From NCBI RefSeq assembly GCF_005049235.1, contig NZ_SUMD01000014.1, positions 1 through 64,000 on the forward strand: a stretch of 64,000 bases of DNA, read 5' to 3'. The position numbers and the translations under genes were made by a program. The notes under the pieces were generated by a model. The model ran no database searches, was not told the DNA's origin, and saw only the letters and a program-made list of their open reading frames with translations. This stretch comes from Rhodococcus oryzae. Lineage in GTDB: Bacteria > Actinomycetota > Actinomycetes > Mycobacteriales > Mycobacteriaceae. Shown here piece after piece: positions 1 to 8,520 of the stretch. Position 1 is the first letter of the stretch. The number at the start of each line of letters is the position of its first letter.

Positions 1-134
1 CCACCGTCCCCGGCGGCAAGTCCATCGCCTGCTCCACCCCCGCCGCACTCGAGTGGGACCCGGAATTCGCCGCGATGGCCGACCCCTCCGGCCGCGCCGT
101 CCAGGGCGTGCACGAACAGGCACTCGCGCGATAG
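1..134 (+). CDS. C-terminal end of an unidentified protein (truncated by window edge)
   Basis: An open frame enters from the left edge and ends at the TAG at 132-134, giving 43 residues that end in HEQALAR. Codon use is typical of the neighbours, with G or C in almost every third position, and a strong terminator hairpin follows 17 bases later, so this is very probably the real end of a gene. I do not recognise the family from this fragment and propose no function. Confidence 0.6.
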   Translation, partial: TVPGGKSIACSTPAALEWDPEFAAMADPSGRAVQGVHEQALAR

Positions 135-151
135 CAGCCGGCCACAAGATC

Positions 152-192
152 AATGGACGGTTGATGTAGAAGATCTACATCAACCGTCCATT
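152..192 (+). terminator. Rho-independent terminator, 19-bp perfect stem
   Basis: The arms at 152-170 and 174-192 are perfectly complementary with a 3-base loop, and the stem runs into TTTTT at 191-195. It sits 17 bases after the first stop codon and separates that gene from the permease that starts at 238. Confidence 0.9.
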
Positions 193-237
193 TTTATTCG
201 ATTGTTCTGATGCTTTCGCTCGCTCACGATTAGCACC

Positions 238-1191
238 ATGACCAACCGTGACCGAGCCCTCGGATTGACCGTCGCGCTGCTGTGGGGACTGAACTTCCTC
301 GCGATCCGCGCCGGGCTCGACCACTTCCCGCCGTTCTTCTTCGCGGCGCTGCGGTTCCTGGTCATCGCGATCCCGGTGGTGCTGTTCGTGCCGCGGCCGA
401 ACGTGCCGGTGCGCTGGCTGCTGCTGTACGGGTTCGGATTCGGCGTGGCGCAGTTCGGGTTCCTGTTCTGGGCGATGAACACCGGCATGCCGACCGGACT
501 GGCCTCCCTCGTGCTGCAGGCCTCGGCGCCGTTCACCGTGCTGCTCGGCGCCCTGCTCTTGCGCGAGCACGTGAGCCGCCGCCAACTCCTGGGGATCGCG
601 GTCGCGGTGTGCGGGATGACGATGATCGGCTGGGACCGCGCCCAGCATGCGGCGCTGCTGCCGGTGCTGCTCACCCTGCTCGCCGCTCTCGGCTGGGCCT
701 TCGGCAACCTCGGCAACCGGCTCGCCCGGGCGGACAACCCGCTGCGGCTGACGCTGTGGATGACCGTCGTGGCGCCGCTTCCCATGCTGGCGCTCTCCGC
801 CGCGGTCGAGGGCCCCACCACCGGCTGGGCCGCCCTCGGCCACTCCTTCAGCGCCGACGGCTGGCCCGCCCTCGCCGGACTCGCGTACATCGTCCTGCTC
901 GGCACCATCGCCGGCTCCGGGCTGTGGTCCGCGTTGATGAGCCGCTACCCGGCGGGCGTCGTCGCGCCGTTCTCGCTGCTGGTCCCGGTCGTCGGGATCG
1001 GTGCGGCCTGGCTGGTGCTGGGCGAGCGGCCCAGCGCCCTGTCGCTGGTCGGCGCGGTGGTGGTGGTCGGCGGCTGCCTCGGCGGCATGGCGCGGGCGGG
1101 CGCACCGTCCGCCGCGCGTGAGCCCGCGTCGACGATGCCGGTGACGCCCGGTCCAGTGACGATGCCCACCCCGGAACCGGCACGAATCTGA
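238..1191 (+). CDS. EamA/DMT-superfamily membrane transporter
   Basis: A 317-residue polytopic membrane protein made of about ten hydrophobic segments in two similar halves, the usual size and plan of the EamA (DUF6) drug/metabolite transporter family. The first segment begins almost at the N-terminus (LTVALLWGLNFLAIR, a typical EamA opening), and the second half carries the family-like stretch ending LLVPVVGIGAAWLVLGE at roughly residues 245-261. The last 30 residues are Pro/Ala-rich and probably cytoplasmic. The ATG at 238 has no clear ribosome site but fits the first membrane segment. Members export amino acids or small metabolites; the substrate here cannot be read. It lies 12-30 bp before murT on the same strand. 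Confidence 0.85.
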   Translation: MTNRDRALGLTVALLWGLNFLAIRAGLDHFPPFFFAALRFLVIAIPVVLFVPRPNVPVRWLLLYGFGFGVAQFGFLFWAMNTGMPTGLASLVLQASAPFTVLLGALLLREHVSRRQLLGIAVAVCGMTMIGWDRAQHAALLPVLLTLLAALGWAFGNLGNRLARADNPLRLTLWMTVVAPLPMLALSAAVEGPTTGWAALGHSFSADGWPALAGLAYIVLLGTIAGSGLWSALMSRYPAGVVAPFSLLVPVVGIGAAWLVLGERPSALSLVGAVVVVGGCLGGMARAGAPSAAREPASTMPVTPGPVTMPTPEPARI

Positions 1192-1221
1192 CCATGGCCG
1201 CGGGTGTGGAAAACTCTGCCC

Positions 1222-2553
1222 GTGTCTACTCGTCATGATGGGGCCACCCGCCCGGGCAATTCCGGGGCGGCCGGCCCGGCCACCCGATTCTCCGTGCGCG
1301 GCCGCCTCGCGCTGCGCGCCGCGGCCGCGGCCTCCTGGGCCTCGCAGAAGGCGGGCCGGGGCAAGGGCTCGATGATCGGCGGCCTGATCGCCCTCAAGAT
1401 CGATCCCACCCTGATGACCCAGCTCGGCAGCGGCAAGCGCACCGTCGTGATCACCGGGACCAACGGCAAGTCGACGACCACGCGGATGACGGCGGCAGCG
1501 CTGGCCACCATCGGCGACGTCGCGACCCAGGCCGACGGCGCGAACATGGACGCGGGCATCGTGGCCGCGCTCAGCTCGCACGTGGACGCGTCGCTGGCCG
1601 CCATCGAGGTCGACGAGCTGCACGTCCCGCACGTCAGCGACGCCCTCCAGCCCCAGGCGATCGTGCTGCTCAACCTCAGCCGCGACCAGCTGGACCGGGT
1701 CGGCGAGATCAACATGATCGAGCGCAAGCTGCGGGCCGGCCTGGCCAGGCACCCCGACGCCGTGGTGATCGCGAACTGCGATGACGTTCTGGTTGCCTCC
1801 GCGGCCTACGACGCACCGAATGTCGTGTGGGTCGCGGCGGGCGGCGGCTGGGCGGGCGACTCGGTGAGCTGCCCGCGCAGCGGCGAGCCGATCGTCTGGG
1901 AGGAGCGCACGGGCGACGCGACGGGCATCGCCTACAACCACTGGCGCAGCACCGGCACCGACTTCGAGCGACCCACCCCCGACTGGTGGCTCGACGACGA
2001 CCACCTCTATGGCCCGGACGGCTCGAAGATCCCGATGTCGCTGACGCTGCCGGGAAAGGCGAACCGCGGCAACGCCGCCCAGGCCGTCGCGGCGGCGGTC
2101 ACGCTCGGCGCGCGCGCCGAGGACGCCGTCGCCGCGGCCGCCTCGGTCCGCGAGATCGCCGGTCGCTACAGCACCGTCCAGGTCGGCGCGCACACGCTGC
2201 GGATGCTCCTGGCCAAGAACCCGGCCGGCTGGCAGGAGGCGCTGTCGATGATCGACCACGACGTCGACGGGCTGGTCATCGCGGTCAACGGTCAGGTGCC
2301 CGACGGCGAGGACCTGTCCTGGCTGTGGGACGTTCGGTTCGAGCATTTCGAGGGCGTCAAGGTGGTGGCCTCCGGTGAGCGGGCGACGGACCTCGCGGTC
2401 CGCCTGACCTACGCCGGTGTCGAGCACACATTGGAGCCGAACCCACTGCGCGCCATCGCATCCTGTCCGCCCGGACGGGTCGAGGTGCTGGCCAACTACA
2501 CGGCGTTCCGTGACCTGAACACGGCCATCGCGAAGGAGAACAGGGATGCCTGA
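1222..2553 (+). CDS. murT: MurT, Mur-ligase-like subunit of lipid II isoglutaminyl synthase
   Basis: MurT with GatD amidates the alpha-carboxyl of D-Glu in lipid II, using ATP and glutamine-derived ammonia, on the cytoplasmic side of the membrane. The protein (443 residues from GTG 1222; GTG 1204 would add six) has the Mur-ligase P-loop GTNGKST at about 79-85 and the C-terminal DUF1727 domain (AKNPAGW motif). The MurT ribbon region, which in Firmicutes holds four zinc-binding cysteines, here shows CPRS at about 217 and YNHWRSTG near 239, so three of the four cysteines appear to be missing. The last 8 bases overlap gatD, implying translational coupling. The same gene pair opens the Rv3712-Rv3713 block of M. 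tuberculosis. Confidence 0.93.
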   Translation: MSTRHDGATRPGNSGAAGPATRFSVRGRLALRAAAAASWASQKAGRGKGSMIGGLIALKIDPTLMTQLGSGKRTVVITGTNGKSTTTRMTAAALATIGDVATQADGANMDAGIVAALSSHVDASLAAIEVDELHVPHVSDALQPQAIVLLNLSRDQLDRVGEINMIERKLRAGLARHPDAVVIANCDDVLVASAAYDAPNVVWVAAGGGWAGDSVSCPRSGEPIVWEERTGDATGIAYNHWRSTGTDFERPTPDWWLDDDHLYGPDGSKIPMSLTLPGKANRGNAAQAVAAAVTLGARAEDAVAAAASVREIAGRYSTVQVGAHTLRMLLAKNPAGWQEALSMIDHDVDGLVIAVNGQVPDGEDLSWLWDVRFEHFEGVKVVASGERATDLAVRLTYAGVEHTLEPNPLRAIASCPPGRVEVLANYTAFRDLNTAIAKENRDA

Positions 2554-3262
2554 GTCGACGGTCCGGATCGGGTTGGTGCTGCCCGACGTGATGGGAACCT
2601 ACGGCGACAGCGGCAATGCGCTGATCCTGCGCCAGAGGCTGCGGATGCGCGGCATCGACGCAGAGATCGTCGAGATCACGCTGTCCGATCCGGTGCCCGA
2701 GTCGCTGGACGTCTACACCCTCGGCGGTGCGGAGGATTCGGCGCAGCGCCTCGCGACCCGGCACCTGGCCCGTTACCCGGGACTGCAGAAGGCGGCCGGG
2801 CGGGGCGCCCCCGTGCTCGCGATCTGCGCGGCCATCCAGGTGCTGGGGCACTGGTACGAGACCTCGGCGGGCGAACGCGTCGAAGGCGTGTCGCTGCTCG
2901 ACGTCACCACCTCGCCTCAGGCCGAGCGCTCGATCGGCGAGGTGATCACCCGACCCCAGCTCGACGGGCTGACCCAGCCGCTCACCGGGTTCGAGAACCA
3001 TCGCGGCGGCACCAGCCTCGGCGCGGACGCGAAGCCGCTCGGCCGGGTCACGCACGGCGTCGGCAACGGCGTCGGCGACGGACTGGAGGGCGTGGTGCAG
3101 GGCTCGGTGATCAGCACCTACATGCACGGCCCCGCGCTGGCCCGCAACCCTGAGCTGGCGGACCTGCTGCTGGCCCGCGCGCTGGGTGTCGACGCCCTCG
3201 AGCCGCTGGAGCTCGAGGAGGTCGACCGGCTGCGCCGGGAACGCCTCGCGGTCGGCCGATAG
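2546..3262 (+). CDS. gatD: GatD, glutamine amidotransferase subunit of lipid II isoglutaminyl synthase
   Basis: A 238-residue CobB/CobQ-like class I glutaminase. The nucleophile is Cys94 in LAICAAIQ and the catalytic His is H194 in STYMHGP, matching the positions known for GatD of Staphylococcus (Cys94 and a His near 189). It hydrolyses glutamine and passes ammonia to MurT for amidation of peptidoglycan stem peptides, which is needed for efficient cross-linking. Its ATG lies inside the end of murT (8-bp overlap). Annotation pipelines often call it a cobyric acid synthase paralogue, but pairing with murT makes the peptidoglycan role much more likely. The gene ends 143 bp before the phosphatase, a gap that includes an A/T-rich stretch near 3290-3315 which may hold that gene's promoter. 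Confidence 0.94.
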   Translation: MPESTVRIGLVLPDVMGTYGDSGNALILRQRLRMRGIDAEIVEITLSDPVPESLDVYTLGGAEDSAQRLATRHLARYPGLQKAAGRGAPVLAICAAIQVLGHWYETSAGERVEGVSLLDVTTSPQAERSIGEVITRPQLDGLTQPLTGFENHRGGTSLGADAKPLGRVTHGVGNGVGDGLEGVVQGSVISTYMHGPALARNPELADLLLARALGVDALEPLELEEVDRLRRERLAVGR

Positions 3263-3405
3263 AACCCTCGTCCGGGTGACGGCTGCAATTACAATCCGTA
3301 TTTTAACGAAATAGCCCTCTCGCGATCCGGCACGGCGCTAGCCTCGGAGCCATTCGAGCTCGAGCACCATGCCAATGTCACTCGATCGAAAGAGGAGAAC
3401 CCTCC

Positions 3406-4221
3406 GTGTCCCACCGCACCCTCATCCGGACCAGGTCGGCGGCGGCTCTCGCCCTGACTGCCGGCCTCCTGCTCGCTCCCGTCCCGTCGATCGCCGCGGC
3501 CGCACCGACGACGGTCGTCGCGCCGGCCGCGGTCGACCACTCGCTGCACCTGACGGGTGCCCCGAACGCCCGCGACCTGGGCGGTTACACCACCTCCGAC
3601 GGGAAGACCGTCCGATCCGGGCTGGTGCTGCGCAGCGACGCGCTCAACGCCCTCACCGCGGACGACCTCGCCAAGCTCGTGCAGCTGAACGTCAAGACGG
3701 TCGAAGATCTGCGCACCTCCTACGAGCAGGCCCTCGAGCAGGACAAGATCCCCGCGGGCGCCACCGTGTACCACCGCGACGTGTTCGGCGGAGGCGGCGA
3801 TCCGCTCGCGATCGTGGATCTGGGGCGGGCCTACAAGTTCATGGCCAGCGATCCCGCCGCCTACGCCGCGTTCCGGGCCGTCCTGCTGGACATCAAGAAC
3901 TCCCCCGACCCCGTGCTCTACCACTGCACAAGCGGCAAGGACCGGACCGGCTTCCTGTCGGCTGTGCTGCTCACGATCCTCGGCGTCCCGCGCGAGACCG
4001 TGAACGAGGACTTCATGCTCAGCAACGACTACCTCGCCGGTGACGGCGGCGGGTCGAGCGTCACCGGGAGCATCCAGTCCAACACCGTGGAGCAGGCCTG
4101 GCTCGACTCCGCCTTCGCCACCGCGAACGAGAAGTTCGGCAGCTTCGACAACTACGTGAGCCAGGGGCTCGGTCTGACGAGCCAGGACATCGCCGACCTC
4201 AAGGCCAAACTGCTCAGCTGA
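3406..4221 (+). CDS. Secreted tyrosine/phosphoinositide-type phosphatase (PtpB/LipA-like)
   Basis: A 271-residue protein with an N-terminal signal peptide (basic start, hydrophobic core about residues 10-27, AAA-type cleavage near 32) followed by the MptpB-like fold. The signature HCTSGKDRTG at 173-182 is the CX5R phosphatase loop, with Cys174 and Arg180, and the upstream NARDLGGY at 54-61 is the conserved motif of this family. M. tuberculosis PtpB is a secreted triple-specificity phosphatase; an export role is inferred here from the signal peptide, while the substrate is unknown. GTG 3406 is chosen because AGGAG lies at 3392-3398 and because it places the signal peptide at the very start. 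It appears to be monocistronic. Confidence 0.9.
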   Translation: MSHRTLIRTRSAAALALTAGLLLAPVPSIAAAAPTTVVAPAAVDHSLHLTGAPNARDLGGYTTSDGKTVRSGLVLRSDALNALTADDLAKLVQLNVKTVEDLRTSYEQALEQDKIPAGATVYHRDVFGGGGDPLAIVDLGRAYKFMASDPAAYAAFRAVLLDIKNSPDPVLYHCTSGKDRTGFLSAVLLTILGVPRETVNEDFMLSNDYLAGDGGGSSVTGSIQSNTVEQAWLDSAFATANEKFGSFDNYVSQGLGLTSQDIADLKAKLLS

Positions 4222-4354
4222 TCGGGGCCAAGGTCTCGAACCTCCCCCAGACAGGGGTTCGGCCGGGGATGTAGCGACTAATCGCATCCTCGGCCGGATC
4301 TCTGCTTCTCAAGTTTCCGACCGTTACCGGCCTCTCTTCTTGATCCGCACTCTT

Positions 4355-4380
4355 GAGGGTACGCCCGGATCCGTACCCTC
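4355..4380. promoter_or_regulatory. Perfect 8-bp inverted repeat in the leader of the DinB-like gene
   Basis: GAGGGTAC at 4355-4362 is repeated in reverse complement at 4373-4380, ten bases apart. The repeat lies in the 294-bp gap between the phosphatase and the gene at 4516. That gap otherwise holds only an imperfect C/G-rich hairpin near 4239-4262, which may end the phosphatase transcript. It could be an operator or an RNA hairpin. Confidence 0.35.
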
Positions 4381-4515
4381 TGCAATAGTTCTGACCTGCG
4401 AATCAGGGGTTGTTTCCGTGGCGACGCGACCTGTCCGCGATTGCGAAATCGCTCGGCGTGGACGATCGTCAGAAGTACCGATACGACAGCGTCGGACGCC
4501 GTTCCGGGAGGCACC

Positions 4516-5142
4516 ATGGCAGCACCGAGCCCGTGGCCCACGATTCACGCCGAGCGGTCGGCCCTCGCCGACGACCTCGCCTCGCTCACCGAGGAGCAAT
4601 GGTCAACCCCGTCGCTGTGCGGGCAGTGGTCGGTGTGGGAGACGCTCGGTCACATGACCGCGACCGCGAAGATGACGCGCCCACGGTTCCTCCGCAAGAT
4701 GGCGGGGACCGGGTTCCGGTTCGAACCGATGTTCGCGAGGGAGATCGCACGGGAGACCGCGGGCACGCCCGCCGACACCCTCGCCGAGTTTCGCGCCGTC
4801 ATGGGTGCGTCCACCGGCCCACCCGGCCCGGTCGACACCTGGCTGGGCGAGACGATCGTGCATGCCGAAGACATCCGGCGTCCCCTCGGCATCACGCACG
4901 AGTACCCGCAGGACGCACTGATCCGCGTCGCGGACTTCTTCAAGGGCTCGAACCTGCTCATCGGCACGAAGACCCGCATTTCCGGACTCACCCTCCGTGC
5001 CGAGGACGCCGACTGGTCGACGGGGTCCGGGCCGGAGGTGACCGGACCGATGCTCTCCCTCGTCCTCGCGATGACGGGACGGCCCGCCGGACTGGGTGAC
5101 CTGTCCGGTGACGGCCTGGCCACGCTCACCGAACGGGTCTGA
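4516..5142 (+). CDS. DinB-like / mycothiol-dependent maleylpyruvate isomerase family protein
   Basis: A 208-residue protein whose first third carries the DinB/MDMPI N-terminal pattern: WSTPSLCGQW, then a helix with LGHM, where the conserved His is one of the usual metal ligands. Such proteins are four-helix bundles that bind a divalent metal and often use mycothiol or bacillithiol. The C-terminal part resembles the sterol-carrier-like half of MDMPI proteins but is not distinctive. ATG 4516 is preceded by GGGAGG at 4507-4512; an upstream in-frame extension lacks a ribosome site. A similar family member is encoded at 41748. The substrate is unknown. Confidence 0.8.
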   Translation: MAAPSPWPTIHAERSALADDLASLTEEQWSTPSLCGQWSVWETLGHMTATAKMTRPRFLRKMAGTGFRFEPMFAREIARETAGTPADTLAEFRAVMGASTGPPGPVDTWLGETIVHAEDIRRPLGITHEYPQDALIRVADFFKGSNLLIGTKTRISGLTLRAEDADWSTGSGPEVTGPMLSLVLAMTGRPAGLGDLSGDGLATLTERV

Positions 5143-5165
5143 CCCGGCGCGCCGTCCCTAGACCG

Positions 5166-5942
5166 CTACTGCTGCTGGATCGAGGAGATCTGGAAGTTCG
5201 CGCCCAGCGGATCGGCCACCGCCGCCAACCGGCCGAACGGCGTGTCCTCCGCGGGGCGGACGACCGTGCCCCCGAGTTCGATCACCTTCTCGAGCGCCAG
5301 ATCCGTGTCCTGCACCCCGACGTAGAACTGCCAGAACGACGGGACACCCTCGGGCAGGAACCCGGATGCGTCCATCGCGCCCGCCACCATCTCGTCGCCG
5401 ATCTTGGCCTGGGAGTAGCGGAACTCGTCGCCGTCGCCGATCGCGTCGTACCTCCAGCCGAACACGCTCTCGTAGAAAGGCAACGCGGCCGCGTAGTCGC
5501 GGGACATCGTCTCGAACCAGACCGGGGCGCCCGCCTCGTCCACCAGACCGAATCCACGGTGCTGATCGGCCTGCCAGACACCGACCACGGCGCCGGCCGG
5601 GTCACCGATGATCGCCATCGTGCCCTGGTCGCCGACCACCATCGCGGGCATCATCACCTGACCGCCCGCCGCCGCGGCCTTGTCCGCGGTCGCCGCCGCG
5701 TCCTCGGACGCGAGGTAGACGGTCCAGACGTTGCCGTACGGATTGCCCTCCTGCTGCGGCCCGAGGCCTGCGATGGGCTTGCCGTCCTTGCTGAAGATCG
5801 AGTAGCCGCCGTACTGCGGGTCCTCGTTGGTATCGGCCGCCCACCCGAAGAGACCGGAGTAGAAGGGGATGACGCGCTGCGGGTCCGAACTGGTCAGGTC
5901 CACCCAACACGGGGCACCGACGATGGATTTGGGTTCAGGCAC
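5166..5942 (-). CDS. Two-domain VOC (glyoxalase-fold) protein, Cfp30B-like
   Basis: A 258-residue protein with two VOC domains, about residues 8-122 and 132-255, each opening with a (P/A)xWxDLxxxD- or VWFETMSRD-type strand followed by a helix with FYxxxFGW. The tandem arrangement and length match the mycobacterial Cfp30B/Rv0577 group of glyoxalase-like proteins. VOC proteins include dioxygenases, lyases and antibiotic-binding proteins, so the reaction cannot be stated. The GTG start at 5942 has a strong AGGAG seven bases upstream. It lies 80 bp downstream of the secreted lipase gene on the same strand. Confidence 0.85.
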   Translation of the reverse strand: MPEPKSIVGAPCWVDLTSSDPQRVIPFYSGLFGWAADTNEDPQYGGYSIFSKDGKPIAGLGPQQEGNPYGNVWTVYLASEDAAATADKAAAAGGQVMMPAMVVGDQGTMAIIGDPAGAVVGVWQADQHRGFGLVDEAGAPVWFETMSRDYAAALPFYESVFGWRYDAIGDGDEFRYSQAKIGDEMVAGAMDASGFLPEGVPSFWQFYVGVQDTDLALEKVIELGGTVVRPAEDTPFGRLAAVADPLGANFQISSIQQQ

Positions 5943-6022
5943 TGCTGTCTCCTATGGCCGAGGTATGGCTGCTGACGGTGTGCGGTGCCGAACCTACGCT
6001 CCCGCACCGACATCCGCGCGGG

Positions 6023-7453
6023 TCATGCGGGCGGGCACTCGTCCGGCGCGGCGATCCCACGCAACCGCTCGTCGAGCCAATGGAGCGCGCCCGGGTAGCC
6101 GGTGACCGCGGCGATGAGGTGCTCGCCGAACACCTCCCGGTACACCGCGGGGACGCCGAGTCCGCACTGCTCCGCGTAGAGGGCCCGCGCCCCCGCGGCC
6201 GGGATCCAGAACTCCTGCGCGCCGTTGTAGATGTACAGCGGGGCGCCGGACGCGATGCCTGCCATCTTCATGTCGCGATAGAGCTCGCGGGCCTGCGGCG
6301 AGGCGAACGGGTTGTCGATGTCGGCCATCACCTCCATCGGCAGGAACGTCACACCCGCCGCGCCGAGCGTGACGACGCACTGGTCCTTGAGCGGGGAGGT
6401 GGCCAGCTGCTGCGCCAGGTTGTTGGCGAGGCCGAGGATCTCGGTCCGTTCCCTGGCGATCCCCAGGGTCGCGCCGTGGAACAACCCTGTCGCGAGGTTG
6501 CCGTTCATGCTCCGGGTGAGCATCTCGAAGTCGGCGGGAACCCCGCCGAGCGCGGCACCGACGATGTCGCCGGACAGGTCCGGGGCGTAAGAGTCGATCA
6601 GCTTGACCGCGCCGTGGGTGGCGATCGCCCCGCCCGAGTAGCCCGTCATCGCGATCCTGCTCGCGCCGAACTCGTCGGGTAGCGCGCGGCGCAGTCCGCG
6701 GATGATGTCCAGGACCGCGTGCCCGGCGACATACGGCTCGGCGTAGGCCATCCGCGGTCCCTCGTGGTCGGGGATGAGGACCGCGTAGCCGTGCAGGGTC
6801 GCCAACGCGGTCGTCGGCGGGACGACGTCGGCAACGTTGGTCGACAGGCTCAGGCCGTGCGCCAACGTGTAGCCGGGCGTGCAGGCGCGCCCGAGCGCAT
6901 CGATGGGCAGGTTGTTGACCACGACCGGACGGCCGCCCGGCCCCGTCCACGGTGTGGCGGGGATGACCACCGTCGCGGTCGCGAACGATGGCACGCCCGC
7001 CGAGTCGGTCGTCCGGACCTTGAGCTGCCGGACCTCGCGCACCGGTGCACCGACGAAGGGAGCCGCCGCAGCGGTCACGTCCCGCGTCGCGAGCACGTCA
7101 CCGTTCGCGCTGTCCCCCATCGAATCCGGCCACTCGTCGAAGAACGGGTCGCCCACGTCCGAGGGCATGACCGCGATCCGCAGCGCCTGGATGCCGGCGG
7201 GCTCGCCCGGAGCGGCCCCTATCGGCGGCACCTCGCCCGGCGGGGGGCCGAACGCCGGAGGCGGCACGATCGAATCGATGACTGCCGGGAGCCCGGCGCC
7301 GGGCGGCGACGGAACAACCTCCTGCCCACCAGCCGTCCCCTGTCCGGGAGACACCGCGAGCGCGATCGCACAGGAGCACACGAGCACCCCGATTCGGGTG
7401 TGCCACGCGAGGCCACCCGTGGTCGGGCATGACCCTGGTCCAGGGACCGGCAT
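6023..7453 (-). CDS. Secretory lipase (LIP family, triacylglycerol lipase type)
   Basis: A 476-residue exported alpha/beta hydrolase. A hydrophobic segment at about residues 21-36 is a signal peptide, followed by a Pro/Gly-rich linker to about 85. The nucleophile is S273 in GYSGGA, the usual motif of the secretory lipase family (PF03583), and a His candidate is H445 in GEHL. The expected acid motif (normally a D after NG/HG) reads NGAQEFWIP at 410-418, so Glu414 may act in place of Asp. It probably releases fatty acids from acylglycerols outside the cell. ATG 7453 is the only ATG that keeps the signal peptide, although its N-terminal extension is longer than usual and the start remains uncertain. 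Confidence 0.85.
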   Translation of the reverse strand: MPVPGPGSCPTTGGLAWHTRIGVLVCSCAIALAVSPGQGTAGGQEVVPSPPGAGLPAVIDSIVPPPAFGPPPGEVPPIGAAPGEPAGIQALRIAVMPSDVGDPFFDEWPDSMGDSANGDVLATRDVTAAAAPFVGAPVREVRQLKVRTTDSAGVPSFATATVVIPATPWTGPGGRPVVVNNLPIDALGRACTPGYTLAHGLSLSTNVADVVPPTTALATLHGYAVLIPDHEGPRMAYAEPYVAGHAVLDIIRGLRRALPDEFGASRIAMTGYSGGAIATHGAVKLIDSYAPDLSGDIVGAALGGVPADFEMLTRSMNGNLATGLFHGATLGIARERTEILGLANNLAQQLATSPLKDQCVVTLGAAGVTFLPMEVMADIDNPFASPQARELYRDMKMAGIASGAPLYIYNGAQEFWIPAAGARALYAEQCGLGVPAVYREVFGEHLIAAVTGYPGALHWLDERLRGIAAPDECPPA

Positions 7454-7519
7454 ACACCCACGCTAACACCGGAATCTGCCGTCACGACGCAGCCGAACCG
7501 GGTCGACCAACCGGTCGAG

Positions 7520-8128
7520 TCAGAGGGTCCGGCGCCCCGAGAGAGCCCGCCCGAGGGTGAGTTCGTCGGCGAACTCCAGGTCTCCGCCCATCGGCAGACC
7601 CGAGGCCAGCCGGGAGACCGTCAGGCCGGGGAAGTCGCGCAGCATCCGCACCAGATACGTCGCGGTGGCCTCGCCCTCGGTGTTCGGATCGGTCGCGATG
7701 ATCACCTCCGAGACGTCGACGCCGTCCTCCTGATTGCCGATGCGCGCCAACAGCTCCCGAATACGGAGCTGGTCCGGGCCGACACCGCTGAGCGGGTCGA
7801 GCGCGCCGCCGAGCACGTGGTACCGGCCACGGAACTCCCGCGTCCGTTCCACCGCCTGGACGTCCTTCGGCTCCTCGACGACACAGATGACGGTGCGGTC
7901 GCGGCGGGCGTCCGCGCAGATCCGGCACTTCTCCTTGTCGGACACCGTCCCGCACACGACGCAGAACTGCACCCCGTCGCGGACCCGCTGCAGCGCGTTC
8001 TGCAGCCGGTCGATGTCCGGCGGCTCCACACTGAGCAGGTGGAAGGCGATGCGCTGCGCGCTCTTGGGCCCGATGCCCGGCAGCTTGCCGAGCTCGTCGA
8101 TCAGATCCTGTACCGGACCCTCGTACAC
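7520..8128 (-). CDS. recR: RecR recombination mediator
   Basis: A 202-residue protein, the normal RecR length. It has the helix-hairpin-helix [17 protein letters not shown] near residues 16-32, the zinc finger C56/C59/C68/C71 (CVVC...CRIC), and a TOPRIM domain from about 79 with the acidic VVEEPKD loop. RecR works with RecF/RecO to load RecA on gapped DNA. It starts with GTG, eight bases after the stop of ybaB, and the two are very likely cotranscribed, as in most bacteria. Confidence 0.97.
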   Translation of the reverse strand: MYEGPVQDLIDELGKLPGIGPKSAQRIAFHLLSVEPPDIDRLQNALQRVRDGVQFCVVCGTVSDKEKCRICADARRDRTVICVVEEPKDVQAVERTREFRGRYHVLGGALDPLSGVGPDQLRIRELLARIGNQEDGVDVSEVIIATDPNTEGEATATYLVRMLRDFPGLTVSRLASGLPMGGDLEFADELTLGRALSGRRTL

Positions 8129-8136
8129 CGCGGCCT

Positions 8137-8460
8137 CTAGAAGGGGAGCCCGGGCAGGCCGCCCGCGAGGGGGCCGAGCTTGCCCGCCGCGATCTCCTGC
8201 GCCTTGCCCGATGCGTCCGCGATCGCACCGATCACCAGGTCTTGCAGGGTCTCGACGTCGTCGGGATCGACGACCTTCGGGTCGATCGTCAACGCGACGA
8301 CCTCGCCGGTCCCCTTGACCGTGGCGGTCACGAGTCCACCGCCGGCCTGGCCGGTGACCTCCGCCTCGGCGATCTCTGCCTGCGCGGCCATCAGGTGCTG
8401 CTGCATCTGCTGGGCCTGCGCGAGGAGCTGCTGCATATCGGGTTGTCCACCGGGCTGCAC
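8137..8460 (-). CDS. ybaB: YbaB/EbfC nucleoid-associated protein
   Basis: A 107-residue YbaB-family DNA-binding protein. The N-terminal helix ([15 protein letters not shown]) and the central [15 protein letters not shown] and [10 protein letters not shown] stretches are typical of actinobacterial members. It forms dimers that bind DNA and affect nucleoid structure; its usual partner gene recR follows eight bases later. GTG 8460 is chosen because GAAAGGA lies just upstream and because the resulting N-terminus matches the family. A much longer in-frame extension toward 9018 lies antisense to the amidase and is rejected. Confidence 0.95.
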   Translation of the reverse strand: MQPGGQPDMQQLLAQAQQMQQHLMAAQAEIAEAEVTGQAGGGLVTATVKGTGEVVALTIDPKVVDPDDVETLQDLVIGAIADASGKAQEIAAGKLGPLAGGLPGLPF

Positions 8461-8508
8461 GTCGATGTCCTTTCTGCGTGTTGCCCCGTCAGCGTAGCCG
8501 CATCCGGA

Positions 8509-8514
8509 TAGCGT
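8509..8514 (+). promoter_or_regulatory. -10 element TAGCGT of a leaderless transcript
   Basis: TAGCGT fits the actinobacterial TANNNT -10 hexamer and ends six bases before GTG 8521, which would put transcription start on the first base of the amidase start codon. There is no ribosome site in between. The same hexamer at the same spacing precedes the FAD oxidoreductase at 10041. Confidence 0.6.
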
Positions 8515-8520
8515 GGGTCC

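Noticed and set aside
175-2427. Very long open frame on the minus strand opposite murT and the permease
   Set aside because: It is antisense to two clear genes, has Arg/His/Gln-rich low-complexity content and no domain; high G+C content opens such frames by chance.
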